From Hyphococcus formosus (lineage in GTDB: Bacteria > Pseudomonadota > Alphaproteobacteria > Caulobacterales > Parvularculaceae): a stretch of 64,000 bases of DNA. The notes below the pieces were generated by a model. That model saw only the letters and a list, made by a program, of their open reading frames with translations, had not been told where the DNA came from and searched no databases. The position numbers were made by a program, and so were the translations under genes. The number at the start of each line of letters is the position of its first letter. Positions within the stretch are counted from its first letter, which is position 1. The DNA lies in assembly GCF_046736345.1 (NCBI RefSeq), contig NZ_CP157210.1:744001-808000 (forward strand), given 5' to 3'. This document shows, in pieces, positions 16,698 to 25,500 of this stretch.

Positions 16698-17390
16698 ATG
16701 GCGAAACCAGGAAAAAGAATTCGCGCTGCGCGTGAAGCGATTGATCGCAACAAGTTTTATTCGGTCGATGAGGCCGTAAAGATTCTCAAAGACAATGCGA
16801 AAGCAAAGTTTGACGAGTCAATTGAAATTGCGATGAACCTCGGTGTTGATCCACGCCACGCTGACCAGATGGTTCGCGGCGTTGTTTCACTGCCAAATGG
16901 CACAGGCCGTTCGGTACGCGTTGCGGTTTTTGCAAAAGACGCAAAAGCGGAAGAAGCAAAAGAAGCGGGCGCAGATATTGTTGGCGCAGAAGATCTGATG
17001 GAAAAAATCCAGGAAGGTTTCATGGATTTTGACCGCGTGATCGCGACGCCTGACATGATGGCTGTTGTTGGTCGCCTCGGTAAGGTGCTTGGTCCTCGCG
17101 GCCTGATGCCAAACCCGAAGGTTGGTACGGTTACACCAAACGTTGCCCAGGCAGTTAAAGACTCTAAAGGCGGCGCTGTTGAGTTCCGCGTTGAAAAAGC
17201 CGGTATCGTTCATGCTGGCGTTGGCAAAGCAAGCTTTGGTGCGGACGCACTTGCCGAAAACGTCAAAGCGTTCATCGAAGCTGTGAACAAAGCCAAGCCA
17301 GCTGGTTCAAAAGGCACTTACGTCAAGAAAGTATCGCTTTCTTCGACAATGGGTCCGGGCCTAAAGATCGAGACTTCTGGCGCTGCTTAA
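16698..17390 (+). CDS. rplA: 50S ribosomal protein L1
   Basis: A 230-residue protein of the mobile L1 stalk at the ribosomal E site, which in many bacteria also represses its own mRNA. Family signatures include the segment around LGKVLGPRGLMPNPK and GTVTPN, and the N-terminal AKPGKRIRAAREAID. It forms a two-gene operon with rplK that ends at a strong terminator directly downstream, not joined to rplJL as is usual. Confidence 0.99.
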   Translation: MAKPGKRIRAAREAIDRNKFYSVDEAVKILKDNAKAKFDESIEIAMNLGVDPRHADQMVRGVVSLPNGTGRSVRVAVFAKDAKAEEAKEAGADIVGAEDLMEKIQEGFMDFDRVIATPDMMAVVGRLGKVLGPRGLMPNPKVGTVTPNVAQAVKDSKGGAVEFRVEKAGIVHAGVGKASFGADALAENVKAFIEAVNKAKPAGSKGTYVKKVSLSSTMGPGLKIETSGAA

Positions 17391-17437
17391 TTGATTTCCG
17401 TTTTCAGAACGGTCATCCAATTCCGAATATTATTAAA

Positions 17438-17466
17438 CCCGTCGCAATAATTGCGGCGGGTTTTTT
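17438..17466 (+). terminator. rplKA terminator
   Basis: CCCGTCGCAA (17438-17447) pairs with TTGCGGCGGG (17451-17460) with one G-U pair and a three-base loop, followed by six T. It ends the rplKA transcript 48 bases after rplA. The convergent sigma factor gene stops inside the T-tract (17465), and the A-rich flank on the other side may let it work in both directions. Confidence 0.9.
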
Positions 17467-18292
17467 AGTTTGAATTCGTTTCCACGATTTCCATGACCAA
17501 ATCCGCAATTTCCGACGTAAATTGCGGATTGGAACGCATAAGGGCCGCAGCGCGCCGACCTTCTTCGAGGTTGTGCACAACGCTTCTCAAGCGAGGTACA
17601 CTATTGGCTGCATCGGTTTTTAATCCGTATGTGGAGTTCCCGCGGCTGATCCTGCCTGCCTTTTCTGCTGCCGTAAGTCGTCTTTCACATCTGCAGGCGG
17701 CAGTCTTGGAAACATTGCCGCATCGCACATTCATGAAAGCCAAAATGGCATCACGACTTCGCTTCAATCGTTGTCGGTAGGTTGCTGGTGCAATTTCCAG
17801 CGCTTCAGCGGCTTCACTATCGGATAATTCGAAAATCTCACCGAGCACATAGGCCAATCTAGCTTCTCTTTTGAGGCAGGTCAGCAATGCGAGCGTACAG
17901 CCGATCTTGATTTCATTTATTGCGAGTTCAGTTTCGGGGTCGTGGGGTTCAGTGCTGGTTGAAACATCAAGGCCCCGCGCGAGATCATCTGCGAACCCAT
18001 CAAAGGTTAGCCGCATTGCTTCAACCCGACCGCGTTTGGAACTGGCGATCAGATGCCGGCAGGCAATCCGCATCGCCCATCCGCCGGCAGCCTCCACATC
18101 CCGGATAGAGCCGAGGTTTGTTATGATTTTTATCAGGATTTCCTGCGTTGCATCTTGCGCATCCTCAGGATGGGCGAGCATGCGCATTGCGAGATTATAG
18201 ACCGGTCGTTCAGCATTTTTGACAATAGCTGAAAGGGCGGCGCGGTTTCCTTGCCGCGCCGCGATGACCAGTGAAGCCGCCAGTCGGATCAT
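17465..18292 (-). CDS. ECF-type sigma factor with Cys-containing C-terminal extension
   Basis: A 275-residue sigma-70 family factor. Region 2 (about 15-80) reads VYNLAMRMLAHPEDAQDATQEI and WAMRIACRHLI. Region 4 (about 135-185) is a helix-turn-helix, with LTCLKREARLAYVLGEIFELS and APATYRQRLKRSR. Beyond it a tail of about 85 residues carries C191, C200 and C202 in RCG-x6-ACRC, a pattern I associate with a subgroup of ECF factors, possibly metal- or redox-sensing. Its ATG overlaps the stop of the SRPBCC gene (ATGA), so the two are co-translated. No anti-sigma factor is adjacent. The target promoters are unknown. Confidence 0.8.
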   Translation of the reverse strand: MIRLAASLVIAARQGNRAALSAIVKNAERPVYNLAMRMLAHPEDAQDATQEILIKIITNLGSIRDVEAAGGWAMRIACRHLIASSKRGRVEAMRLTFDGFADDLARGLDVSTSTEPHDPETELAINEIKIGCTLALLTCLKREARLAYVLGEIFELSDSEAAEALEIAPATYRQRLKRSRDAILAFMNVRCGNVSKTAACRCERRLTAAEKAGRISRGNSTYGLKTDAANSVPRLRSVVHNLEEGRRAAALMRSNPQFTSEIADLVMEIVETNSN

Positions 18293-18690
18293 GCTTCGAG
18301 CATCTCCTTTAGCGCGATAAGTTCTTCGCCAAGAATTTTAATTTGCTCGGCTAGTGCACCTTCAAGCATTTCCAATGGCACCGGCGGTGCCATCAACGTA
18401 AAAGAATAGATACTTCCGGCGTCGCCATTTGGCGTGACACGTGAAAAGGCGGTGCCCACGGTGCCGTCAGGGAAGGTCATACGCCAATCCACGGTGCCGA
18501 GTTCCTGGTTGGTATTTGTGTCGAGTTTGATGGGCAGTGCGCCGTCGGGCGTAACGAGTTTCGCTGTCTGGTCATCCGCCTGCGCGAATGCGTTGGTCCA
18601 TTTTGGCAAGTTTTTCGGATCAGCGACAAAATCGAATACTTTCAATGCGGGTTTCGCGATTTCGATAGACTGAACGTCGTGGGTTTTCAT
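18289..18690 (-). CDS. SRPBCC (START/Bet v1-like) family protein
   Basis: A 133-residue protein of the SRPBCC helix-grip fold, a hydrophobic ligand-binding cavity family. The opening SIEIAKPALKVFDFVADPKNLPKWTNAF is the usual start of such proteins, and the C-terminal amphipathic helix (MLEGALAEQIKILGEELIALKEMLEA) closes the fold. It is the first gene of a two-gene operon with the sigma factor (4-base overlap), which suggests a ligand-sensing or modulating role (inference). It is divergent from the copper cluster across 190 bases. Confidence 0.75.
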   Translation of the reverse strand: MKTHDVQSIEIAKPALKVFDFVADPKNLPKWTNAFAQADDQTAKLVTPDGALPIKLDTNTNQELGTVDWRMTFPDGTVGTAFSRVTPNGDAGSIYSFTLMAPPVPLEMLEGALAEQIKILGEELIALKEMLEA

Positions 18691-18793
18691 CTCAATTTCC
18701 TTTTACCGGCGCATCGGCCATTCCGCGCGCTCATAGGTAAGGAGGGTCGTGAGAAGGAAACCGTGACAAAAATTCTGAAATGAATGGGCATTT

Positions 18794-18814
18794 ATCTGCG
18801 GCATTAGGGCAGAT
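18794..18814. repeat. Inverted repeat ATCTGC-N9-GCAGAT
   Basis: A perfect 6-bp palindrome with nine bases between its arms, in the divergent region between the SRPBCC-sigma operon and the copper cluster. It could be an operator shared by both operons. No named regulator site is recognised. Confidence 0.45.
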
Positions 18815-18880
18815 GAATTTCCCTTGCGGATTATCCGAATTGCCCGTTATTGCTGGTCCTACTGTACTTGGGGAGCGGTC

Positions 18881-19285
18881 GTGAGGACCAGTTTGCTAAA
18901 ATTATCATTCACGCTTCGGCTTTGCCTGTTTGTGCTCTTTGCACTCGGGCAGTTAGTGCCGGCGGGCTTGGCGTTCGCGTCGCAGGGCGATGATTTCACG
19001 ATCGTTATCTGTACGATGGACGGTGCGAAATCCGTTTCCTACGCAGAGCTGACCGGCGAGCCGACACCCTTCCAATCGCAACATGATGACGCTGAAAATG
19101 TCTGCCATGTCTGCGTGATCGGCGCGTGTGCTTTTGGGGCCATACAGCCACCTTCGGCGAGCATCAAAGTTGCCGTTCTGACACATGGTGATTTGGGTGT
19201 CGTTTATCGTCGTAAAGTCACTGCGCTCTATGCGACTGGACCGCCATTGCCGTCACGCGCGCCACCCGCACCGGTTCTGACCTAA
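18881..19285 (+). CDS. DUF2946-like small exported protein
   Basis: A 134-residue protein starting with GTG at 18881, chosen for GGGGAG five bases upstream and the resulting signal peptide (MRTSLLKLSFTLRLCLFVLF, ending AGLAFA). The mature part has C44 and a cluster C75-H76-x-C78-x4-C83 and ends YATGPPLPSRAPP, the proline-rich end seen in DUF2946 proteins that accompany copper genes. It may bind metal in the periplasm (inference). It is the first gene of a plus-strand trio with an outer membrane protein and a PCuAC chaperone. Confidence 0.65.
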   Translation: MRTSLLKLSFTLRLCLFVLFALGQLVPAGLAFASQGDDFTIVICTMDGAKSVSYAELTGEPTPFQSQHDDAENVCHVCVIGACAFGAIQPPSASIKVAVLTHGDLGVVYRRKVTALYATGPPLPSRAPPAPVLT

Positions 19286-19351
19286 CGCATCAGTAACCGG
19301 TGTTTCTCCTATGAAACGCCACACTTTTTCGCGCTTCTTCAGGAGTAATCA

Positions 19352-20425
19352 ATGCGCACCTTATTTCTTGGCGCGGTTTTGGCCGTTGCCGCCGCTATGC
19401 CTGTCTCTGCCGATCAGAATAATGCCAAAGACCACGCACCGATTGGGGTGATGGGTGACCATATGCATAAAAAGGGGGAGGTCATGTTCTCCTACCGGTT
19501 TATGCGTATGAACATGGAAGGCAACCGAATTGGCACCAATTCCGTAACGCCTGATGAGATCGTCACCACGGTGCCGAACCGGTTTTTCGGCGCGCCGATG
19601 CAGCCGCCAACGCTTCGTGTTGTGCCGCTCAAAATGACGATGGACATGCATATGCTTGGCGCGATGTATGCGCCGTCCGACTGGCTGACCCTCATGGTCA
19701 TGGGTAATGTGCTGAGCAATGACATGGACCATCTGACCTATCAGGGCGGCATGGGCACAACGACATTGGGTGAGTTCACCACAAGTTCGTCCGGATTTGG
19801 CGATACGAAAATTGGCGGGCTGATCCGCATTTTCGACGAGAGCGCGAATGGCGTTCGTCACCATGCGCATTTCAACGCAAATCTGTCACTGCCGACAGGA
19901 TCGACAACAAAGACCGACGAAATCCTGACGCCAATGGATATGACGCCGACCGTGCGTCTGCCTTACCCGATGCAGCTTGGTTCCGGCACGTTCGATTTTC
20001 AGCCGGGGGTGACCTATACGGGCGCAAGCGATCAATTTTCGTGGGGCGCGCAATATCTTGGTACGTTCCGCGCGGGCACCAATGACGAGGGCTATGCGCT
20101 TGGTGATCGCCATGACGTAACCGCATGGGCGCAATGGGGACCGCAGCCTTGGGTCGCATTTTCCGGCCGCCTGGCCTTCCGTTCACAGGAAGAAATAGAC
20201 GGCATCGATCCGGCGATTATGGCACCGGTTCAAACTGCGAACCCGGATTTTCATGGCGGTGAACGGATCGATATGGGTTTCGGCGTCAATCTGGCCGGGC
20301 AACATGGCGCGATCAAAGGCCACCGCCTGGCAGTCGAGGTCTTGCTGCCCGTGCATCAGGATCTCAATGGCCCGCAAATGGAAACCGATTGGACACTGAC
20401 CGTTGGTTGGCAAAAAGCGTTCTAA
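19352..20425 (+). CDS. Putative outer-membrane beta-barrel protein, Met/His-rich (copper-associated)
   Basis: A 357-residue protein with signal peptide MRTLFLGAVLAVAAAMPVSA. After it comes a segment with GDHMHKKGEVMFSYRFMRMNMEGN and further Met/His pairs (MTMDMHML, HHAHF). The rest is alternating hydrophobic strands with aromatic girdles, ending in WTLTVGWQKAF, where the terminal phenylalanine is typical of BAM-assembled barrels. It resembles the 'transporter / phenol MetA-degradation' barrel family found next to copper chaperones. AGGAG lies six bases before the ATG. The substrate is not established; copper is inferred from the neighbours and residue content. Confidence 0.65.
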   Translation: MRTLFLGAVLAVAAAMPVSADQNNAKDHAPIGVMGDHMHKKGEVMFSYRFMRMNMEGNRIGTNSVTPDEIVTTVPNRFFGAPMQPPTLRVVPLKMTMDMHMLGAMYAPSDWLTLMVMGNVLSNDMDHLTYQGGMGTTTLGEFTTSSSGFGDTKIGGLIRIFDESANGVRHHAHFNANLSLPTGSTTKTDEILTPMDMTPTVRLPYPMQLGSGTFDFQPGVTYTGASDQFSWGAQYLGTFRAGTNDEGYALGDRHDVTAWAQWGPQPWVAFSGRLAFRSQEEIDGIDPAIMAPVQTANPDFHGGERIDMGFGVNLAGQHGAIKGHRLAVEVLLPVHQDLNGPQMETDWTLTVGWQKAF

Positions 20426-20486
20426 TCAAAGGGGCCGCTTTCTCAGCGGAAAGTGGCCCTGTGCCTTTTTGAAAGGAGGGCATTCA

Positions 20487-20966
20487 ATGAAACTCAAGTT
20501 TTTTGATCTGCGCGTGGTTTTCACCGTACTGCTAACTTTGCTTAGTGCCACAGCGCTTTCCCATGAATTTACAAAAGCGGGCTTGCTAGTAGAACATCCG
20601 TGGGCGCGGCCGACACATGCGAAATCTGTCCCCGCAGCGATCTATTTCAATGTGGTCAATAAAGGCGAGGGCGATGACCGGCTTTTGTCGGTAAAATCTG
20701 CGCGCGCGAAGGCCGTGGAAATTCATCAGACTGAGGTCGATGAAAACAATATCGCCCGGATGCGACCGCTCAAGGGCGGTCTCGCAATTCCAGCGGGAGA
20801 AACAATATCCATGGAGACCGGCGGCTTTCACGTGATGCTAATCGGCCTTGATGCGCCACTGAAAAAAGATGAACGGTTTCCGGTTGTTTTGAATTTCGAA
20901 AAAGCAGGGGAAGTCACCGTGGAAATCTTGGTCGAAGACCGTGAAGCGGGAATGATGCATCACTAA
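20487..20966 (+). CDS. PCuAC-type periplasmic copper chaperone
   Basis: A 159-residue protein with an N-terminal signal sequence (VVFTVLLTLLSATALS) and the PCuAC fold. The copper(I) ligands of the family motif H...M...HxM are H80, M92, H115 and M117, with the signatures HPWARPT and GGFHVMLIGL. Such proteins deliver Cu(I) to cytochrome c oxidase or buffer periplasmic copper. The start at 20487 has AGGAGG seven bases upstream. It is the last gene of the copper trio and is followed by a terminator. Confidence 0.9.
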   Translation: MKLKFFDLRVVFTVLLTLLSATALSHEFTKAGLLVEHPWARPTHAKSVPAAIYFNVVNKGEGDDRLLSVKSARAKAVEIHQTEVDENNIARMRPLKGGLAIPAGETISMETGGFHVMLIGLDAPLKKDERFPVVLNFEKAGEVTVEILVEDREAGMMHH

Positions 20967-20991
20967 ATGCTAAATATTTTGCGTAGTTGAG

Positions 20992-21021
20992 ACGGCCCCT
21001 TGGTGGGCCGTTTCTTTTTTT
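20992..21021 (+). terminator. Terminator of the copper cluster
   Basis: ACGGCCC (20992-20998) pairs with GGGCCGT (21005-21011), followed by TTC and a long T run. It separates the copper genes from rplJ, so these should not be co-transcribed. Confidence 0.85.
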
Positions 21022-21055
21022 AGGCCAGATTTCGCTTTTTAGGCCGGATTTCGCT
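21018..21055. repeat. 19-bp tandem duplication with one mismatch
   Basis: TTTTAGGCCAGATTTCGCT (21018-21036) is followed directly by the same 19 bases with A to G at one position (21037-21055). It starts in the T-tract of the copper-cluster terminator and ends before the rplJ promoter candidate. Confidence 0.88.
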
Positions 21056-21063
21056 GGGGGCCC

Positions 21064-21091
21064 TTGATTTCTGGCGAAAGGCCGGTAGAAG
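21064..21091 (+). promoter_or_regulatory. Candidate rplJL promoter
   Basis: TTGATT (21064-21069), 16 bases, TAGAAG (21086-21091). The -10 box is moderate. A promoter is needed here because a terminator lies at 20992-21021. It would give an rplJ leader of about 270 bases. Confidence 0.4.
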
Positions 21092-21099
21092 CACGAACT

Positions 21100-21367
21100 T
21101 CATCGGCGTTTCGGCGCGGGTGAAACCTGTCCGAGACTGCGGGTGTAGGTTTCCTACTTAATCTCCCGCATAGACAGAGGGAAAGGATCAGCCGGTTTCC
21201 GGCACGTCCGTACGACCTTCTGGGGCAGGCTCTCTGCGTTTGGCGCGGGAGCCTTTTTGGTTTCCGACATCAAATGCGAGATTGAAGCCCCCTGTATTTA
21301 TACAGGGATATCCTGAGGCTAGTAGCATTTTGCTATTGGCCTTGTTCGAACCGAAGGGACCTGCCGT
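21100..21367 (+). promoter_or_regulatory. Long structured leader of rplJ (L10-leader-like)
   Basis: The 5' untranslated region of rplJL-rpoBC, where L10/L12 normally bind to repress translation. It contains AGGCTC (21227-21232) pairing with GAGCCT (21249-21254), followed by TTTTT, an attenuator-like element, and a perfect hairpin CCCTGTAT/ATACAGGG (21290-21307). The overall resemblance to the L10 leader family is by position and structure, not by a covariance search. Confidence 0.55.
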
Positions 21368-21880
21368 ATGGACAGAACCCAAAAGGCGGAAGCGGTCGAG
21401 TGGATCGGTAACGTGTTCGATTCGAATGCGGTTGTTGTGGTGGCTAATGGCGGTTTGACCGTCTCCGAAATGGAGTCTTTGCGCGGTGAGCTGCGTAAAG
21501 CCGGTGCCAACATGAAAATCGTCAAGAATCGCCTCGCAAAGATCGCGATCTCTGGAAAGCCGAGTGAAAAACTCTCGGACCTCTTCCAGGGACCAACTGC
21601 AATCGCATTCTCTGAAGACCCGGTCGCAGCGGCGAAAGCCGTGAAGGACTACGCGAAGGATAATGACAAGCTCAAAATCCTTGGCGGCGCGATGGGTGAG
21701 GAAATTCTCGATGTGAACGGTGTGAACGCACTCGCGTCTATGCCTTCTCGCGAGGAGCTTCTGGCCTCTATCGTGATGACCATCACGTCTCCTGCAGCGA
21801 ATATTGCCGGTGCAATTGGTGCACCAGCGTCAAATATCGCTGGTATTTTGGAGACCTTGGAGAGGCGCGAGGCAGCGTAA
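21368..21880 (+). CDS. rplJ: 50S ribosomal protein L10
   Basis: A 170-residue base of the L12 stalk. The N-terminal rRNA-binding domain begins MDRTQKAEAVEWIGNVF and holds KAGANMKIVKNRLAK; the C-terminal helix that binds L12 dimers is ASNIAGILETLERREAA. It is preceded by a long structured leader, where autoregulation would act. It is separated from rplA by about 4 kb of unrelated genes. rplL follows after 53 bases. Confidence 0.98.
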   Translation: MDRTQKAEAVEWIGNVFDSNAVVVVANGGLTVSEMESLRGELRKAGANMKIVKNRLAKIAISGKPSEKLSDLFQGPTAIAFSEDPVAAAKAVKDYAKDNDKLKILGGAMGEEILDVNGVNALASMPSREELLASIVMTITSPAANIAGAIGAPASNIAGILETLERREAA

Positions 21881-21933
21881 GCGGCCCGACCGAATTTTCG
21901 TTAATCTAATCAATCAACTAGGAACTAAACAAA

Positions 21934-22311
21934 ATGGCTGATCTTAAAAAACTAGCTGAAGAGCTTGTTGGCCTGACGCTTCTTGAAGCAGCAGAGCTGA
22001 AAAATATCCTTAAAGACGAGTACGGCATTGAGCCAGCTGCTGGCGCAGTTGCTGTTGCTGCTGCTCCTGGTGCTGCTGAAGGCGGTGCAGGCGAAGAACA
22101 AACTGAGTTCGACGTCATCCTCGTCAGCGCTGGCGACAAGAAAATCAACGTGATCAAGGAAGTACGCGCGATCACGGGTCTTGGCCTCAAGGAAGCAAAA
22201 GAGCTCGTCGAAGCTGGCGGCAAGCCAGTTAAAGAAGCTGCAGCGAAAGCTGAAGCGGAAGACATCAAGAAGAAGCTCGAAGAAGCTGGCGCGAAAGTCG
22301 AACTTAAATAG
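21934..22311 (+). CDS. rplL: 50S ribosomal protein L7/L12
   Basis: A 125-residue stalk protein recruiting translation GTPases. It has the N-terminal dimerisation domain (ADLKKLAEELVGLTLLEAAEL), a flexible Ala/Gly hinge (about 35-55) and the C-terminal factor-binding domain (KKINVIKEVRAITGLGLKEAKELVE). AACTAGGAACT precedes the start. It is present once here, as part of rplJL-rpoBC, with a 280-base structured spacer before rpoB. Confidence 0.98.
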   Translation: MADLKKLAEELVGLTLLEAAELKNILKDEYGIEPAAGAVAVAAAPGAAEGGAGEEQTEFDVILVSAGDKKINVIKEVRAITGLGLKEAKELVEAGGKPVKEAAAKAEAEDIKKKLEEAGAKVELK

Positions 22312-22325
22312 TTCGAATAATTCGC

Positions 22326-22419
22326 GTGTAGGCGTGAATTTTCGTGTCCGCAGGGGTTGCGGTCGCGGACAAGCACGCCTATTACACCCAATCGCCGCCG
22401 ATGGATCCCTGTCGGCGGC
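22326..22419 (+). promoter_or_regulatory. Nested hairpins in the rplL-rpoB spacer
   Basis: GTGT plus AGGCGTG (22326-22336) pair with CACGCCT (22374-22380) and ACAC (22384-22387), with a 3-base bulge. Inside, TGTCCGC (22345-22351) pairs with GCGGACA (22365-22371). A second hairpin, GCCGCCGA (22394-22401)/TCGGCGGC (22412-22419), follows and is trailed by TTAAGGTTTTG. This resembles an attenuator or RNase-processing site adjusting the ratio of rplL to rpoBC. Confidence 0.65.
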
Positions 22420-22591
22420 TTAAGGTTTTGCGGCGACGTGCTTCGGTTAATCGAGATCAAAATTTAGTCATCCGTGCCCGCGGTCGAACATTGTGCGACT
22501 GACGGGACTTTTTCGTATGCGTTAACCCTGTTTGACGCCGGGTTTGGTCGCGCACGCTGCGAAACGGTTGACATCCGCTTGTGAGGAAAAG

Positions 22592-25500
22592 ATGGCGCAA
22601 TCCTTCGTTGAGAAGAAACGCATTCGTAAAAATTTCGGTCGTATCGGCGATGCGGCTCCAATGCCGAACCTTATTCAGGTTCAAAAAGACTCCTACGAAC
22701 AGTTCCTGCAGCGATTCATCAAGGCGGAAGATCGTGAGATCGACGGCCTCGAAGCTGTATTCCGGTCTGTGTTTCCGATTTCGGATTTCACAGAGACCGC
22801 AACGCTGGAATATGTGTCTTACGAGTTCGAAGATCCCAAATATGACACCGAGGAATGTCAGCAACGTGACATGACCTATGCAGCGCCGTTGAAGGTGACG
22901 CTGCGCCTTATCGTCTTTGAGGTCGATGAGGAGACTGGTGCGAAGTCCGTCAAGGACATCAAGGAACAAGAAGTCTATATGGGCGACATGCCGCTCATGA
23001 CGGACAATGGTACGTTCATCGTGAACGGTACCGAGCGCGTGATCGTATCGCAGATGCACCGTTCGCCGGGTGTGTTCTTCGATCATGACCGCGGCAAGAG
23101 CCATTCATCGGGCAAGCTGTTGTTTGCTGCGCGGATTATTCCTTACCGTGGTTCGTGGCTTGATTTTGAATTTGACGTGAAGGACATCGTCAATGTCCGT
23201 ATCGACCGTCGCCGTAAATTGCCGGCGACAACGCTGCTTTATGCGCTCGGTATGGATCAGGAAGAAATCCTCGACGAGTTCTATGACCGCGTTTCCCACC
23301 GGAAGATCGAAACCGGTTGGACAATGCCGTTCAACCCAGAGCGCTGGAAAGGCGTGAAGGTCGATCGCGACCTGATCAACGCTAAGAATGGCGAGATCGT
23401 TCTGGAGGCCGGTAAAAAGCTTTCTGCGCGCGCCGCGAAAAAGCTGGCGGAAGAGGGGCTCGAAGAGCTTCTGCTTTCTGATCAGGAAATGGTTGGCCGC
23501 TATTTCGCTTCTGACCTTGTCAATTTCGACAATGGTGAGATCTATGCGGAAGCTGGTGAAGAGATCACCGAAGACCACCTTGAGACATTTGCGGAAATCG
23601 GCATCGAAGCGTTTGATACGATTGACGTCGATCACCTCAATATCGGTGCGTATATCCGGAACTCGCTGAACGCGGACAAAAACCGCAATCGCGAAATGGC
23701 ACTGATCGATATTTATCGTGTGATGCGTCCGGGTGAGCCGCCCACATTGGAAACGGCTGAAGGCCTGTTCTATTCGCTGTTCTTTGACCCAGAGCGCTAT
23801 GACCTTTCATCGGTTGGCCGGGTTAAGATGAACATCCGTCTCAATTTCGAGACCGAGGACACGCTTCGCACCCTGCGCAAGGAAGACATTCTTGCGGTTC
23901 TGAAAACCCTGACCAATCTGCGTGATGGCCGCGGCGAGATCGACGATATCGACAATCTCGGCAACCGCCGTGTGCGTTCGGTCGGTGAGTTGATGGAAAA
24001 TCAATATCGCATCGGCTTGCTCCGCATGGAGCGCGCGATCAAGGAACGCATGTCATCAGCTGAGCTTGATACGCTGATGCCGCATGATCTGATCAACGCG
24101 AAGCCGGCTGCGGCGGCGGTGCGCGAGTTCTTTGGTTCGTCACAGCTTTCCCAGTTCATGGACCAGACAAACCCGCTTTCAGAGATTACGCATAAGCGTC
24201 GTCTCTCAGCGCTTGGTCCGGGCGGTTTGACCCGTGAGCGTGCGGGCTTTGAGGTCCGTGACGTTCATCCAACGCACTATGGCCGGATCTGCCCGATTGA
24301 AACGCCTGAGGGGCCGAATATCGGTCTGATCAACTCGCTCGCGACACATGCGCAGGTGAATAAATATGGCTTCATCGAGAGCCCATATCGCCGCGTTGAA
24401 GACGGTAAGGTGACCGACGAGGTCATCTATCTGTCGGCGATGGAAGAGCAGCGCTTTGCGATTGCGCAGGCGAATGCGGAAGTCGACGAGGAAGGCCGTC
24501 TGGCAAACGAATTCGTCAACTGCCGTGTTGGTGGTGACGCAACATTGGTACCGCGTGAAGACGTGGCCTATATCGACGTTTCGCCAAAACAGCTTGTTTC
24601 TGTTGCTGCGGCGCTCATCCCATTCCTTGAGAATGACGATGCGAACCGCGCGTTGATGGGATCAAACATGCAACGTCAGGCCGTGCCGCTGCTTCAGGCA
24701 GAGGCACCGTTTGTCGGTACCGGCATGGAAGCGGTTGTGGCGCGCGATTCTGGTGCTGCGGTTTCTGCACGTCGTGCAGGTATCGTTGAGCAGGTCGATG
24801 CGCAGCGTATCGTTATCCGCGCAACCGAAGAGAATGACCCGACGAAGCCGGGCGTTGATATCTTCAATCTGCGCAAGTTCCAGCGTTCGAACCAGAACAC
24901 CTGTATCAACCAGCGTCCGCTCGTGAAAATCGGTGACATTGTTCGCGAAGGCGACATCATTGCCGATGGTCCGTCGACGGATCTGGGTGAACTGGCGCTC
25001 GGTAAAAACGTGCTCGTGGCGTTCATGCCGTGGAACGGATACAACTTTGAGGACTCGATCCTCATTTCTGAGCGTATCGTGCGCGATGACGTGTTCACTT
25101 CCATCCACCTCGAAGAATTCGAAGTGATGGCGCGGGATACGAAACTCGGCCCGGAAGAGATTACCCGCGATATTCCAAACGTATCGGAAGAAGCGCTGCG
25201 TAACCTCGACGAGGCCGGTATCGTTGCCATTGGTGCTGAAGTTCATCCGGGCGATATTCTCGTTGGTAAGATCACGCCAAAAGGCGAATCGCCAATGACG
25301 CCGGAAGAAAAGCTTCTGCGCGCGATCTTTGGTGAGAAAGCGTCTGACGTTCGTGATACTTCGCTGAAACTACCGCCAGGTGTTGCTGGTACAGTTGTTG
25401 AGGTTCGTGTCTTTAACCGTCACGGTGTCGACAAGGACGAACGCGCGATCGCGATCGAGCGTGAAGAAATCGAACGTCTCGCAAAAGACCGCGACGACGA

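Noticed and set aside
24662..25246. Long minus-strand open frames inside rpoB, and similar ones in rpoC, fusA, tuf and the rpl/rps genes
   Set aside because: They are shadows caused by the strong codon bias of highly expressed genes; the plus-strand products are unmistakable.
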